In this document: positions 26,251-34,840 of the stretch, in pieces
Position numbering within the stretch: position 1 is the first letter of the stretch
Layout of the letters: each line of letters opens with the position of its first letter
NCBI GenBank assembly: GCA_900542935.1
Contig: UQPN01000001.1
Coordinates: 124,001-188,000, forward strand
Origin: an uncultured Eubacteriales bacterium
Lineage (GTDB): Bacteria > Bacillota > Clostridia > Christensenellales > Borkfalkiaceae
DNA: 64,000 bases
Direction of reading: 5' to 3'
Program-made: the position numbers and the translations under genes
The notes under the pieces: model-generated
Database searches by the model: none
The model's input: only the letters and a program-made list of their open reading frames with translations
What the model was told of the DNA's origin: nothing

Positions 26251-29200
26251 ATGGTAAAAAGTATGCAATGCGCAGTAGAAAAATTTGTAAAAGCAAAAGA
26301 AAACGGGCTTTGTTTAATAGATATGCCCACGGGTTCTGGTAAGACATACCTTACTGGTAAAATTATAGGCGGATTTATTCGTGAAGAAATTCTACAAGAC
26401 GTTAAAACTATCATTTATTTAACTCCGCAAAAGAAGAATATAGATGATATTTTTAATGACGTAAAGCGCGATTTTTCAGATAATCCGTCTCTTTTTGATG
26501 CAAATGTTTTGAGAATCTATGCGAATTATGAAAGTGTCTTAGATAAGTTTTTGGAGGTTTACGATAAAATCCCTTATGCGATTCAAAATAGACAGTCTTG
26601 TAAAGATTTGAAAAAGCAGATAGAACTTTATAACGATTTGCTAAATAGAAATATTCCAAAGGATATTTTAGATAGCACGCTTGCAGAAATAAGGAAACAC
26701 TATGAGGTTGCGTTTAGAAAAGATTTAGCTGAAGAATTATCAAAGATTGCGAAAAATAAACGTGAAAAAAAGATAAAGCTTAATAGTAAAGAATATTCGT
26801 GGATAAAAGTGTTATATCCTGCTTGTTTAACAGAAGATAGAAAAGTTTTATTTATGACGGTTGATAAGTTTGTTTCAGGAAATGATCCGATTATTTCTAA
26901 ATCATATCGTTTTATTTCGCACTCTAAGACAAAAAATGCATTAATTTTTATTGACGAATTTGATGCTACTAAAGACGTTTTACTTAATCAGGAAATACAG
27001 AATTGTACTGATTACAAAATGGATTTAATAAAGCTATTTTCTAGCATATCAAACACATTAAAAGGCAGAGAATTTCCTTTATCGATATTTGCGAATTCTT
27101 TGGATGAGGACGATAAAACAAGTTCTATTTATCAGTTCAACAAAATGAAAAAATACTTTGAAGAGGTTGAGGAGAAGTATAATTTAAATTATTTATTCAA
27201 ATTAGATCCTCAAGAAGAAAGTGATAGATATTTCTTGTTTGATGATTACCAATTACATACGATAACAAATTCCAAAACTGATAAAAATATAATTTTAGAA
27301 GTAAATAAAAAGAAAAAGCAAAATACAATTTCCATCTCTAAAGATAGTGATGATGGAAAGTTTTATCGTACAATTTATTCAATTAAAAATACAATAAATG
27401 TCTTTATAGGTTGCTGCGCAAATATGGCAAAAGTTTATATGAATCATTATAATAATGATGCTCGAAAAACCCATAGGGATATGATGGAAATTGACCAAGC
27501 GGTTAGTACTATAATTGATTTGTATAATTTAGACTATGTTATGGCTAAAAATATTACTGCCATGATAGTTGATAACATTTCTATTCCTGTTATAGATAGA
27601 GGTAGAGACGTATTTGATACTGATTTCTATATGAATGGGTTTAGATATTATGATTTTAAGGATGATATATCCCACAATGAGTCTACAACAATGGCAATGT
27701 GCTATTTGGATAATACACCCGAAAAATTTATGCTTTCTCTAGCAAGCAAGGCAAGAGTGGTTGGATTGTCGGCTACTGCTAGTATTGAAACTGTTACGGG
27801 AAATTACAACATAGAATATTTAAGTGATAGGTTGAATGATGATTATTATGAGATGCCCACTTATGATAAAGAAAATATTCAAAACTATATTAAATCGCGT
27901 CTAAATAATAGTGATAACATTAACGTAACGACAGAAAGTTTAGATGAAGTAAAGTCAGACAATCTAGAGGATATTCTTGCTCAATTATTTAATACGGACG
28001 AAAATATAGAGTTGTTCACAGGGAAACTTGCTAGATATCAACAAACAGATAAAAGAGATCCGTTTTATAATGTGAAAAGAATCGTTAAGGCAATGAAAGC
28101 TGTAAGGGCTTTTATTGAAAATAAGGCTTCTAAAGTTTTATTAGTAATGACGAATAGGAACGTTGTAGAATATAGCGAATATAATATATTTTCTGAAGAA
28201 ATAATTGAAGCGTTGATTGATTCCTTGTGCAATGAAATGGAGGTAAGCAAACCGAAGGCACACTACTTAAACAGTTCAGAATTTCTAGCTCAAAAAGAAG
28301 ATTATAAAAAAGATATTCAGCTGGGCGAAAAGGTTATATTGTTTTCCAGCTACAATACGGCAGGAACCGGACAAAACCTTCAATATGAAATAGATAACAA
28401 AGAAATGGATATTGACTCGCTCTATTTGGAACTTCCAACAAATATTTTAGTCAATGTTTCAGAACTTAGGGAAGAGGCTAGTTTGATAAAACTAATTTAT
28501 CAATATGAAACATTGAAAACAAGTGGGGAAATAACAAAAAATACAGCATTTGGTAATATCAAATCTGCGTTTAGACGATTAATGACGGCAAATAAGACCG
28601 ACCATTTTGATTATTATGCTTATAAAGCAGAATCTATAAATAATCACATAGTAAAAATAGTTATTCAAGCGGTGGGTAGAATTTGTCGTACAAAAAACAA
28701 AAATACAAATATAAACATTTATGTTGACGAAGAGATTTTTAAAAACGTTGACTTTTCTGTGGCTTTTAAAAATGATAGAATATTAAATCCAGAATTTAGA
28801 AAAATTGCGGAATTGAATGCAAAAACGAGTCCTAGTGATATACATATTAATTTAAATAAGGCTTGTGATAGAAATGCTCGTGTAAAAACGCGCATAGAAA
28901 ATATTCTTAATGTAAATAGAACATCTTGGAGTGATAAGGATGTAGAACAGTGGAATGATATGCGAGAATTCGTATTGAAGCATCCCACAATTCCAAAATC
29001 AGAATTAACTTTAGAAGTAAAAAAACATTATTCTGTTAGAGATTTTTACCTTGAAGCGAGGGATGGAGAAACAATAAATCATTATTTATATATTAATGAT
29101 GAAACCGAAGCAAAACAAATACTTTATGATTATAGTTTAGAGAAAAGAAAAAATACAATCAGGATAGATGAATATGGTACTAGATTAACTAATTTAATAC

Positions 29201-29712
29201 GTATTCCTGCGGTTAAAAAGGTTTTTGAAGAAAACGGTTATGCTATATCTTTCAAAAGTAATGATTGCATGATATTGCCGGTAGTTTATCAAAATATTTA
29301 TAAAGGAGCGCTTGGAGAAGTAGCTGGTAAGGCTATTTTAGAGGCTAATGGCATCAAATTATCCGAAATTACAGATGTTACTAAGTTTGAAAAATTCGAT
29401 TTTTGTTTAATGGCAGATAAAGATGTTTATATCGATTTTAAAAACTGGTCAGAGCAAGATAAAGTAGATAGAGATGAGTATAGAAAAAAGTGTTTGGCTA
29501 AATTAGACAAAATTGGAGGCAAAAAAGTATTTATCATAAATGTGGCGGCTAACAACTTTCAAATTCATAGTAGTTATAACAATAAAATTATTGAGATTTC
29601 AAGTTTGTGTAAAATAATGCCTAAATCAGAATTGTTGTATCAATTGGATGAAAGAGATATGAGCAGGGTTATTAGATTGTTATTGGAGGCTTGTAACAAT
29701 GGCAATATGTAA
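26251..29712 (+). CDS. SF2 helicase with C-terminal PD-(D/E)XK-like nuclease motif
   Basis: The 1153 residues start 21 bases after the previous stop. Helicase motifs are DMPTGSGKTYL (K31), LIFIDEFDATK (DEFD in place of DEAD/DEAH), VGLSATASIE and QAVGRICRTKN (motif VI), separated by long inserts. At the C-terminus, GALGEVAGKAILEANG, then FEKFDFCL and VYIDFKNW, give the E, D and DFK pattern of a restriction-endonuclease fold. The gene overlaps the next by 14 bases. SF2-type helicase plus REase plus PIWI-like protein echoes the reported pPIWI-RE modules, although those use DinG-type helicases. Helicase is sure; nuclease is likely by eye only. Confidence 0.7.
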   Translation: MVKSMQCAVEKFVKAKENGLCLIDMPTGSGKTYLTGKIIGGFIREEILQDVKTIIYLTPQKKNIDDIFNDVKRDFSDNPSLFDANVLRIYANYESVLDKFLEVYDKIPYAIQNRQSCKDLKKQIELYNDLLNRNIPKDILDSTLAEIRKHYEVAFRKDLAEELSKIAKNKREKKIKLNSKEYSWIKVLYPACLTEDRKVLFMTVDKFVSGNDPIISKSYRFISHSKTKNALIFIDEFDATKDVLLNQEIQNCTDYKMDLIKLFSSISNTLKGREFPLSIFANSLDEDDKTSSIYQFNKMKKYFEEVEEKYNLNYLFKLDPQEESDRYFLFDDYQLHTITNSKTDKNIILEVNKKKKQNTISISKDSDDGKFYRTIYSIKNTINVFIGCCANMAKVYMNHYNNDARKTHRDMMEIDQAVSTIIDLYNLDYVMAKNITAMIVDNISIPVIDRGRDVFDTDFYMNGFRYYDFKDDISHNESTTMAMCYLDNTPEKFMLSLASKARVVGLSATASIETVTGNYNIEYLSDRLNDDYYEMPTYDKENIQNYIKSRLNNSDNINVTTESLDEVKSDNLEDILAQLFNTDENIELFTGKLARYQQTDKRDPFYNVKRIVKAMKAVRAFIENKASKVLLVMTNRNVVEYSEYNIFSEEIIEALIDSLCNEMEVSKPKAHYLNSSEFLAQKEDYKKDIQLGEKVILFSSYNTAGTGQNLQYEIDNKEMDIDSLYLELPTNILVNVSELREEASLIKLIYQYETLKTSGEITKNTAFGNIKSAFRRLMTANKTDHFDYYAYKAESINNHIVKIVIQAVGRICRTKNKNTNINIYVDEEIFKNVDFSVAFKNDRILNPEFRKIAELNAKTSPSDIHINLNKACDRNARVKTRIENILNVNRTSWSDKDVEQWNDMREFVLKHPTIPKSELTLEVKKHYSVRDFYLEARDGETINHYLYINDETEAKQILYDYSLEKRKNTIRIDEYGTRLTNLIRIPAVKKVFEENGYAISFKSNDCMILPVVYQNIYKGALGEVAGKAILEANGIKLSEITDVTKFEKFDFCLMADKDVYIDFKNWSEQDKVDRDEYRKKCLAKLDKIGGKKVFIINVAANNFQIHSSYNNKIIEISSLCKIMPKSELLYQLDERDMSRVIRLLLEACNNGNM

Positions 29713-31432
29713 TCAACTTAACGTAAGGTTTAATCTCCAAGAAATAGATAATACATTTGATTTTTATTTAATTAATACCACGGAAAAATATATCCCGTTT
29801 GGTGCTAAATGTTTAGATTTTGAAACCGGCAAAATAGAAAGCTTAGCTTTTGAAAATGGAAAATCATTGTATCTAATGTTAAAAAAAGAAATCTTTTCAA
29901 AAATGGATTTAGTTAAACAACTAGACAATGCAAAACTTTATATAAAAAGAATTAATTCATCGGAAATTCCTAATTATATTTTATTTAGGTTGTTTTTGTA
30001 TTCGTTGAACAATTTTAATTCGGAGAATTTAAGCTTTAATAATTTAACTGGAAAGTTTTATATTCTTAAACCAGAGTGGATGAAAAAAAATAGAAGTTCT
30101 TTTACCGCTTTAGGAATAAATGTGGATGTTGACATGAACATACTTGTCGAGGCTGCTACTTTTGCCAAATATTCATTGTTTAAGAAAAATAAGAAAATAA
30201 ATGAGTATCCAAAATATATTTTTAGCAATAAGAATTGTTCATTAAAACGCGTTTTTGATATTACGTCAGATGATATTTATATAAAGAAGGGCATCTATAA
30301 TAAAAAAGCAGAAGTTCCCTTTTTTACTATGAGTAGGGAAGACTTGAAAAACAATAAGGTTTATTATTTATATTACGTTTTAAGATTATTAAAAAGTAAA
30401 TATAGTAAACTAATTGAATTTTCATTTGATATGATTGAGGTTGTTAAGACTATAGGTGTTGAAAGAGATAAATTATTTATGAATTACGCCTTGGATGAGA
30501 TTAAAAGAATGGAAATTAATCTTGTTAACGTTGTTGATAGGGCAGAGTATGAAGAAGAATTTGATACTCTAACAGATAAAATACAAGAAAGTATTGGCGT
30601 TTGTGATATAAATACAAGTAAGAAAATTGAAAAAGATAAAGCAAATATTGTACTTATTCACAATAAGGAATATTATGAGCAATTAGAGTATCCAGACCCT
30701 CATAAAAACTTTGAACGTTCAACGTTAGTTCAATGTGTTACAGTTGAAGATAGCGCGGAAAAAATTATAAATGACAACGAAGCAATTATAAATACAATAA
30801 TTAAGGAAGTCGTTATTAAAAATGACATTTTAAATAAAAAAGATATTTCGTTAGATAACTGGGCATCATACGGCTTTACGTGCGACTGGATATTTGGAAA
30901 AGAAAAAGATGGGAAGCATTATTTTATAGTAATTCACCCTAACGGAAGTTTTGAATTATATAATAAATTAGATGACTTTTCTTCATTTGATATTGATATA
31001 TTAAATGAATGCTCGGACTATTTAACCGATAATAAGGGGAAAGAAAAAACCATTATTGCTTCTACTGATGGGAATATTAATGTCATAACGAGAACAAATA
31101 GATATCCATTACCAGAGGAGGAAATTTTTGAACAAGAAATAATAAGCCGTAGTAAAGAAGCCAGGGATAGATTTTTATCTGGTGTTGTAGATATAAATCT
31201 TTATGAAGATGGTTTGTATTACAGCGTGGGCATAAAAGGTAGTGGCATGAATACAAAAGTTATACGTGCGCCACATTTATACAAGGTAGAGGTTGTTTCC
31301 GGCAAAAATATTACGGAGGATATTCTATCAACTTTAAGTGCAACCTTTGTTAAATATAAATCTTTTACGGTTTTACCATATCCAGTGAAATATTTAAACG
31401 AATATATTTTAATGATTGAAAGGTTGCTGTGA
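29699..31432 (+). CDS. Putative Argonaute/PIWI-like protein
   Basis: The 577-residue, AT-rich protein overlaps the helicase gene by 14 bases. The C-terminal half resembles MID-PIWI. STLVQCVTVED (Q345) followed by IINTIIKEVVIK (K369, K374) matches the guide-binding glutamine and lysine helix of Argonautes (compare TQCV and NLCLKINVK in human AGO2). TIIASTDGN (D457) sits where the second catalytic aspartate is expected. YYSVGIKGSG, VIRAPHLYKVEV (R523) and TVLPYPVKYLNEYIL (E568) follow the closing strands and helix of PIWI. The first catalytic aspartate is not obvious, so it may be a binding rather than slicing protein, as in pPIWI-RE types. The N-terminal 300 residues are unassigned. By-eye homology only. 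Confidence 0.45.
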   Translation: MAICNQLNVRFNLQEIDNTFDFYLINTTEKYIPFGAKCLDFETGKIESLAFENGKSLYLMLKKEIFSKMDLVKQLDNAKLYIKRINSSEIPNYILFRLFLYSLNNFNSENLSFNNLTGKFYILKPEWMKKNRSSFTALGINVDVDMNILVEAATFAKYSLFKKNKKINEYPKYIFSNKNCSLKRVFDITSDDIYIKKGIYNKKAEVPFFTMSREDLKNNKVYYLYYVLRLLKSKYSKLIEFSFDMIEVVKTIGVERDKLFMNYALDEIKRMEINLVNVVDRAEYEEEFDTLTDKIQESIGVCDINTSKKIEKDKANIVLIHNKEYYEQLEYPDPHKNFERSTLVQCVTVEDSAEKIINDNEAIINTIIKEVVIKNDILNKKDISLDNWASYGFTCDWIFGKEKDGKHYFIVIHPNGSFELYNKLDDFSSFDIDILNECSDYLTDNKGKEKTIIASTDGNINVITRTNRYPLPEEEIFEQEIISRSKEARDRFLSGVVDINLYEDGLYYSVGIKGSGMNTKVIRAPHLYKVEVVSGKNITEDILSTLSATFVKYKSFTVLPYPVKYLNEYILMIERLL

Positions 31433-31509
31433 TATTGGCAGATAAAATGTTTTTAGATTTTTGCAATAGGATAACCCATGATACGATTCCAAACGGGAGT
31501 AGAAATTAA
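31429..31509 (+). pseudogene. 26-codon remnant of a fourth operon gene
   Basis: GTG 31429 overlaps the PIWI-like stop codon by three bases (GTGA), a classic coupling arrangement. The frame (LADKMFLDFCNRITHD) stops after 26 codons. Coupled short frames of this kind are usually the head of a longer gene cut by deletion. The following 40 bases are non-coding until the Shine-Dalgarno region of the next gene. Confidence 0.35.
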
Positions 31510-31551
31510 GAAATTTTAGCTCAAAAAAGACAATAGAAGGACTAGGTAAAA

Positions 31552-34101
31552 ATGAAACAAGGGTATAGAATTATTTCAATTGAAGCGGCGGATATTTATC
31601 GGCAAGAGCAAGAAAACGGCGTTAGCGTTGGGTATGTAATGCCTGAAAAGAAAAGCGACGCCTATTTCCGTTTGTTCAAAATCTATTTAGATAATTCGCT
31701 AGACCTTATAGAGCTTGAAAAGGCGTACGCGCGTATTTGCCGTAAAAAGTTCTCTTTTCAAGACAAGCACGAGCACGATTATACCCTTGCCGTAATTAAC
31801 TTAAAGTTTAACTATACGTACAAGCCCGAAAACGACAAACCTGTAAAAATCAAAGACTTGCGCTCACATTTCTGCGAAAACGGTTTTTATTTAGACGGCG
31901 TTCATTACGTAAGATACAAGCGTAGCGCGGGTAGTTCACGAGAAGGCAAGTGCCTTTTTATTGACGAGCGATTGTATAAAGCAATGGATAAGTGGAGCGG
32001 TTGCGGATTAAAAGCTCAAACTGACCTTGCTTCGTGGGAATCATATAAAGCGTTATCATTAAGTAGCATCAAGGGGACAGTGAATATTCCATTTCATGGA
32101 ATACTTTTCGTTCCCGATTATAAAAGCGTATTTACGGAAGAAGTAATATCCGTAGAACTTAAGGATAGCAAACTTGTAGCCGAGCAAAAGCAAACGGAAA
32201 TAACTAACGACATTTGGGATGGCGAGAGCCTTTTAGACGAGAGCGTGTTTGAAAGCGGCTATGCGGACAAGCATATGTTACTTCTTCGTAATAAGTTTTT
32301 TAAGTCTTGCGCTTTTAGAACAAAACTTCAAAAATGGATAAAAGATAAAAACATTACGCTTGCCGATTTGAAAACAAGGGGATTTACTCTTGCAACCGAC
32401 ATAAGTCAAATTGTTATGGTAACGACGCCAAATAGTTTGAAATATCTTAAATTTGTTGGAGGTCTTTCCGAAAAGAATATTTGCAAGTGGGTGGAAAACG
32501 TAACCGATACGTTCGGTGTAGTTAAATGGGATAAAAGCACGAGATTTTTTCAGGGCGATATGGTGCAGGGCAGTTATCAACTACTGAACACGTTAGGTCT
32601 TGATAAGGCGCAAGCGGAAGAGCTATTAAAGCCGAGTTTTGACTATATCTCGCTTGTTCGTAACGACGTGGAATTTATGCGCTATCATTTTACTGATGCT
32701 TACGCAAGAGAAAAGGATGGGGAAGAAAAGAAAGCTCCCGACGGACTTGCCGATCGTGCCGACGTTATTTTTAGATTGCTTTTCAGTTGTACGCATTTTA
32801 ATACAACGGCATTATATGCTAATTTTAGAGATGACGTAGTAAGCGGACTAAAAAGCAGTTTGCGCCGTGGACATATTTTATTAAACGGCACGAACGCAAC
32901 GTTGTTCGGCAACGGACCTGAACTGTTAAAGTACATAGCCGGCGAAAAGATAACAAGCGAGTTAAAGAAGGGACAAATTTACTGCAAGAGATTCGAAAGC
33001 GGCGCGAAACTTCTTTGCGCGCGCTCACCGCATATAACGATGGGCAACCTTTACTGTGTGGAAAACAACCTTAGCGGAGAGATTTGGAATTACTTCAATT
33101 TAGGTAAAAATATCGTTTGTGTAAATGCTATTGGCGAGAATATTCAACAGCGCTTAAATGGTTGCGATTACGATTCGGATTCTATGCTCATCACCGACGA
33201 TAAGTTGATGGTGGAGAGCGCCGAGAAATATAAAGAGCAGTTCAAAGTGCCCGTTTGCGGTATTTCCTCAATGAGTAAAAATGGTCAAACGCTTGCAGAG
33301 CTCGACCACGACACAAGCGAAAACAAAATAGGCGAAATCGTAAATCTATCGCAAAAATTAAATAGTATTATATGGAACGAAATGAAAGGCGGTGCACCTA
33401 CGGAGAAAATCTTAGAGATTTATAACGACGTTTGTAAGCTTGCCGTTTTGTCAGGCTTAGAGATAGACAAAGCAAAGCGCGCTTACGATAACGTAAACGT
33501 TGGGAAAGAACTTTTCGCATTGCGCAAGAAGTATAATAGTCCTGCGCCGATTTTCTTTAAGGAAATCGACGATAAGGGAAAAGAAAACGAGTATACTTTT
33601 TATGATACGGCGATGGATTATATCTACCAAGCCGTTAAAAAGTTTAACTTTGTAAAGGGCAAAAGGAAAAGAGTTAATTATATGCCCATTTCTTGGGTCG
33701 TGGGAGAAATTACGACTTCGGATAACGCTACCGATTATAGGCATAGAGATAAAATCATTGAGATTTGCGAAGAGTATAGAAAGAGAATTGACCGTTTGTA
33801 TATGGAACTACGAGTTTCGGATGACCAAGAAAAAGAGGTTGTTTACGAAAAAATAGAAGAAGAGAAAGCCGATAGAGATAAGCAAGTTTCCAAATGGCTA
33901 ACGAGTAGAAACGTTCTTATATTCGTGGCTCGCCACTATGAAAAGAATCGTCCGTCCGATTGGCGAATTTATGCCCCGATAGTAAATGCTCGTCACTTTA
34001 AGGATTTTATGCTTAAAGGCGGTTCTCCTATAGGGTTCGTTGAGGAAAGTAGAGACGGGAATATTATTGTTTATGGTAAGAAATTCGCAATAAAATGGTA
34101 A
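31552..34101 (+). CDS. Cellular RdRP/YonO-like two-barrel RNA polymerase homologue
   Basis: The 849-residue protein shows the layout of single-chain double-psi beta-barrel polymerases (eukaryotic RdRP/QDE-1, phage YonO/gp66). An upstream region has WDGESLLDESVF, then a helical SYQLLNTLGLDKAQAEELL followed by DYISLVRNDVEF. GHILLNGTNATLFGN comes next, then LLCARSPHITMGNLY (compare RdRP RNPCLHPGDIR). About 50 residues later the metal loop NGCDYDSDSMLITD has D539, D541 and D543. The usual DxDGD has glycine where this has S542. The three metal-binding aspartates remain, so polymerase activity is possible. The gene is 119 bases after the PIWI-like gene, less AT-rich than it, and ends before strong hairpins. 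Template and role unknown. Confidence 0.55.
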   Translation: MKQGYRIISIEAADIYRQEQENGVSVGYVMPEKKSDAYFRLFKIYLDNSLDLIELEKAYARICRKKFSFQDKHEHDYTLAVINLKFNYTYKPENDKPVKIKDLRSHFCENGFYLDGVHYVRYKRSAGSSREGKCLFIDERLYKAMDKWSGCGLKAQTDLASWESYKALSLSSIKGTVNIPFHGILFVPDYKSVFTEEVISVELKDSKLVAEQKQTEITNDIWDGESLLDESVFESGYADKHMLLLRNKFFKSCAFRTKLQKWIKDKNITLADLKTRGFTLATDISQIVMVTTPNSLKYLKFVGGLSEKNICKWVENVTDTFGVVKWDKSTRFFQGDMVQGSYQLLNTLGLDKAQAEELLKPSFDYISLVRNDVEFMRYHFTDAYAREKDGEEKKAPDGLADRADVIFRLLFSCTHFNTTALYANFRDDVVSGLKSSLRRGHILLNGTNATLFGNGPELLKYIAGEKITSELKKGQIYCKRFESGAKLLCARSPHITMGNLYCVENNLSGEIWNYFNLGKNIVCVNAIGENIQQRLNGCDYDSDSMLITDDKLMVESAEKYKEQFKVPVCGISSMSKNGQTLAELDHDTSENKIGEIVNLSQKLNSIIWNEMKGGAPTEKILEIYNDVCKLAVLSGLEIDKAKRAYDNVNVGKELFALRKKYNSPAPIFFKEIDDKGKENEYTFYDTAMDYIYQAVKKFNFVKGKRKRVNYMPISWVVGEITTSDNATDYRHRDKIIEICEEYRKRIDRLYMELRVSDDQEKEVVYEKIEEEKADRDKQVSKWLTSRNVLIFVARHYEKNRPSDWRIYAPIVNARHFKDFMLKGGSPIGFVEESRDGNIIVYGKKFAIKW

Positions 34102-34146
34102 AAAGTGAAAGAGCACGTCTTTGGGATACAAATTAAAAATTAGAGT

Positions 34147-34169
34147 TTTCCCTTTCATAGAAAGGGAAA
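34147..34169 (+). other. Perfect 10-bp hairpin after the RdRP-like gene
   Basis: TTTCCCTTTC/GAAAGGGAAA with a 3-base loop, 45 bases after the stop. No T tract follows, so it may be a processing or stability element rather than a terminator. Confidence 0.45.
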
Positions 34170-34237
34170 GGCTTGCCCAAATTTTAAAATGAGTAATCGG
34201 TGTAATAGAACCCGTTTTTCAAAAGCGTGGAAATGAA

Positions 34238-34268
34238 AGCTCGACAGTGATAAACTGTCGGGCTTTTT
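34238..34268 (+). terminator. Rho-independent terminator between cargo and mobilization module 2
   Basis: An 11-bp stem (AGCTCGACAGT with ACTGTCGGGCT, one wobble) with a 5-base loop is followed by TTTTT. It ends the cargo transcript. Confidence 0.8.
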
Positions 34269-34353
34269 CTACGCCCAAAAGACAACTAAATACAATAAGG
34301 TAAAAGGGTTGCTTCAACATTATAGCGAGGAACGTATTTGGATTGCCAAATAC

Positions 34354-34437
34354 CGACTTTACAAAGTCGCCTCGTTAGGGGCCCACCCCTAATACCCCGA
34401 GTAGTTCACGAAAATTTACTGCGTAAATTTTCCGTGA
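34354..34437 (+). other. Candidate oriT: three consecutive inverted repeats upstream of mobC
   Basis: In the 463-base gap after the RdRP-like gene, three inverted repeats stand in a row. They are CGACTTT/AAAGTCG (34354-34369), TTAGGGG/CCCCTAA (34375-34392) and TCACG-AAAATTTAC/GTAAATTTT-C-CGTGA (34406-34437). Stacked repeats just upstream of mobC-mobA are the usual structure of an origin of transfer, and the nick site is often just beside one arm. The exact nick site cannot be assigned. Confidence 0.45.
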
Positions 34438-34564
34438 GGGTACTGTGGTCGTAATTTTCTTAACGGGCGATATGAATCCGCCCTTGAAAATTTCGGCGTA
34501 ATAAATAAAAAAAGGAGGAAGAGTTATAGTAAAAAGGACAAGACCGTTCGCGTATACCTTTCGG

Positions 34565-34837
34565 GTGAGCGAACAAGAGAAAAATTTAATCGACGAAAAA
34601 ATAGCAAAGAGCGGGCTTACGATGCGGGAATTTATTCTACGCTCTATCACGGATAAGCCTATAATCGTAATCGAGTGCGGCGGCGAAATACTTGCGGAAT
34701 TAAAGAGACAAGGGAATAATTTAAACCAAGCGGTGAGGAGCAGTTATTATGGCGCGAATACGGAACGTGAAATAAAATACTGTATCGCGTACTTAAAAGA
34801 AGTGTATCGGAAATTGTCTTTCGCTGCGGGAGGGTAA
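34565..34837 (+). CDS. mobC: MobC-like relaxosome accessory protein
   Basis: The first canonical start in frame is GTG 34565. The conserved family N-terminus KRTRPFAYTFRVSEQEK is encoded upstream of it, back to about 34526, where AAGGAGG (34512-34518) stands before a GTT-ATA-GTA stretch with no ATG, GTG or TTG. The true start is therefore probably a non-canonical codon near 34526. The segment IDEKIAKSGLTMREFILRS and ELKRQGNNLNQAVR are typical of MobC ribbon-helix-helix proteins that help the relaxase open oriT. mobA starts three bases after its stop. Confidence 0.75.
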   Translation: MSEQEKNLIDEKIAKSGLTMREFILRSITDKPIIVIECGGEILAELKRQGNNLNQAVRSSYYGANTEREIKYCIAYLKEVYRKLSFAAGG

Positions 34838-34840
34838 ACG

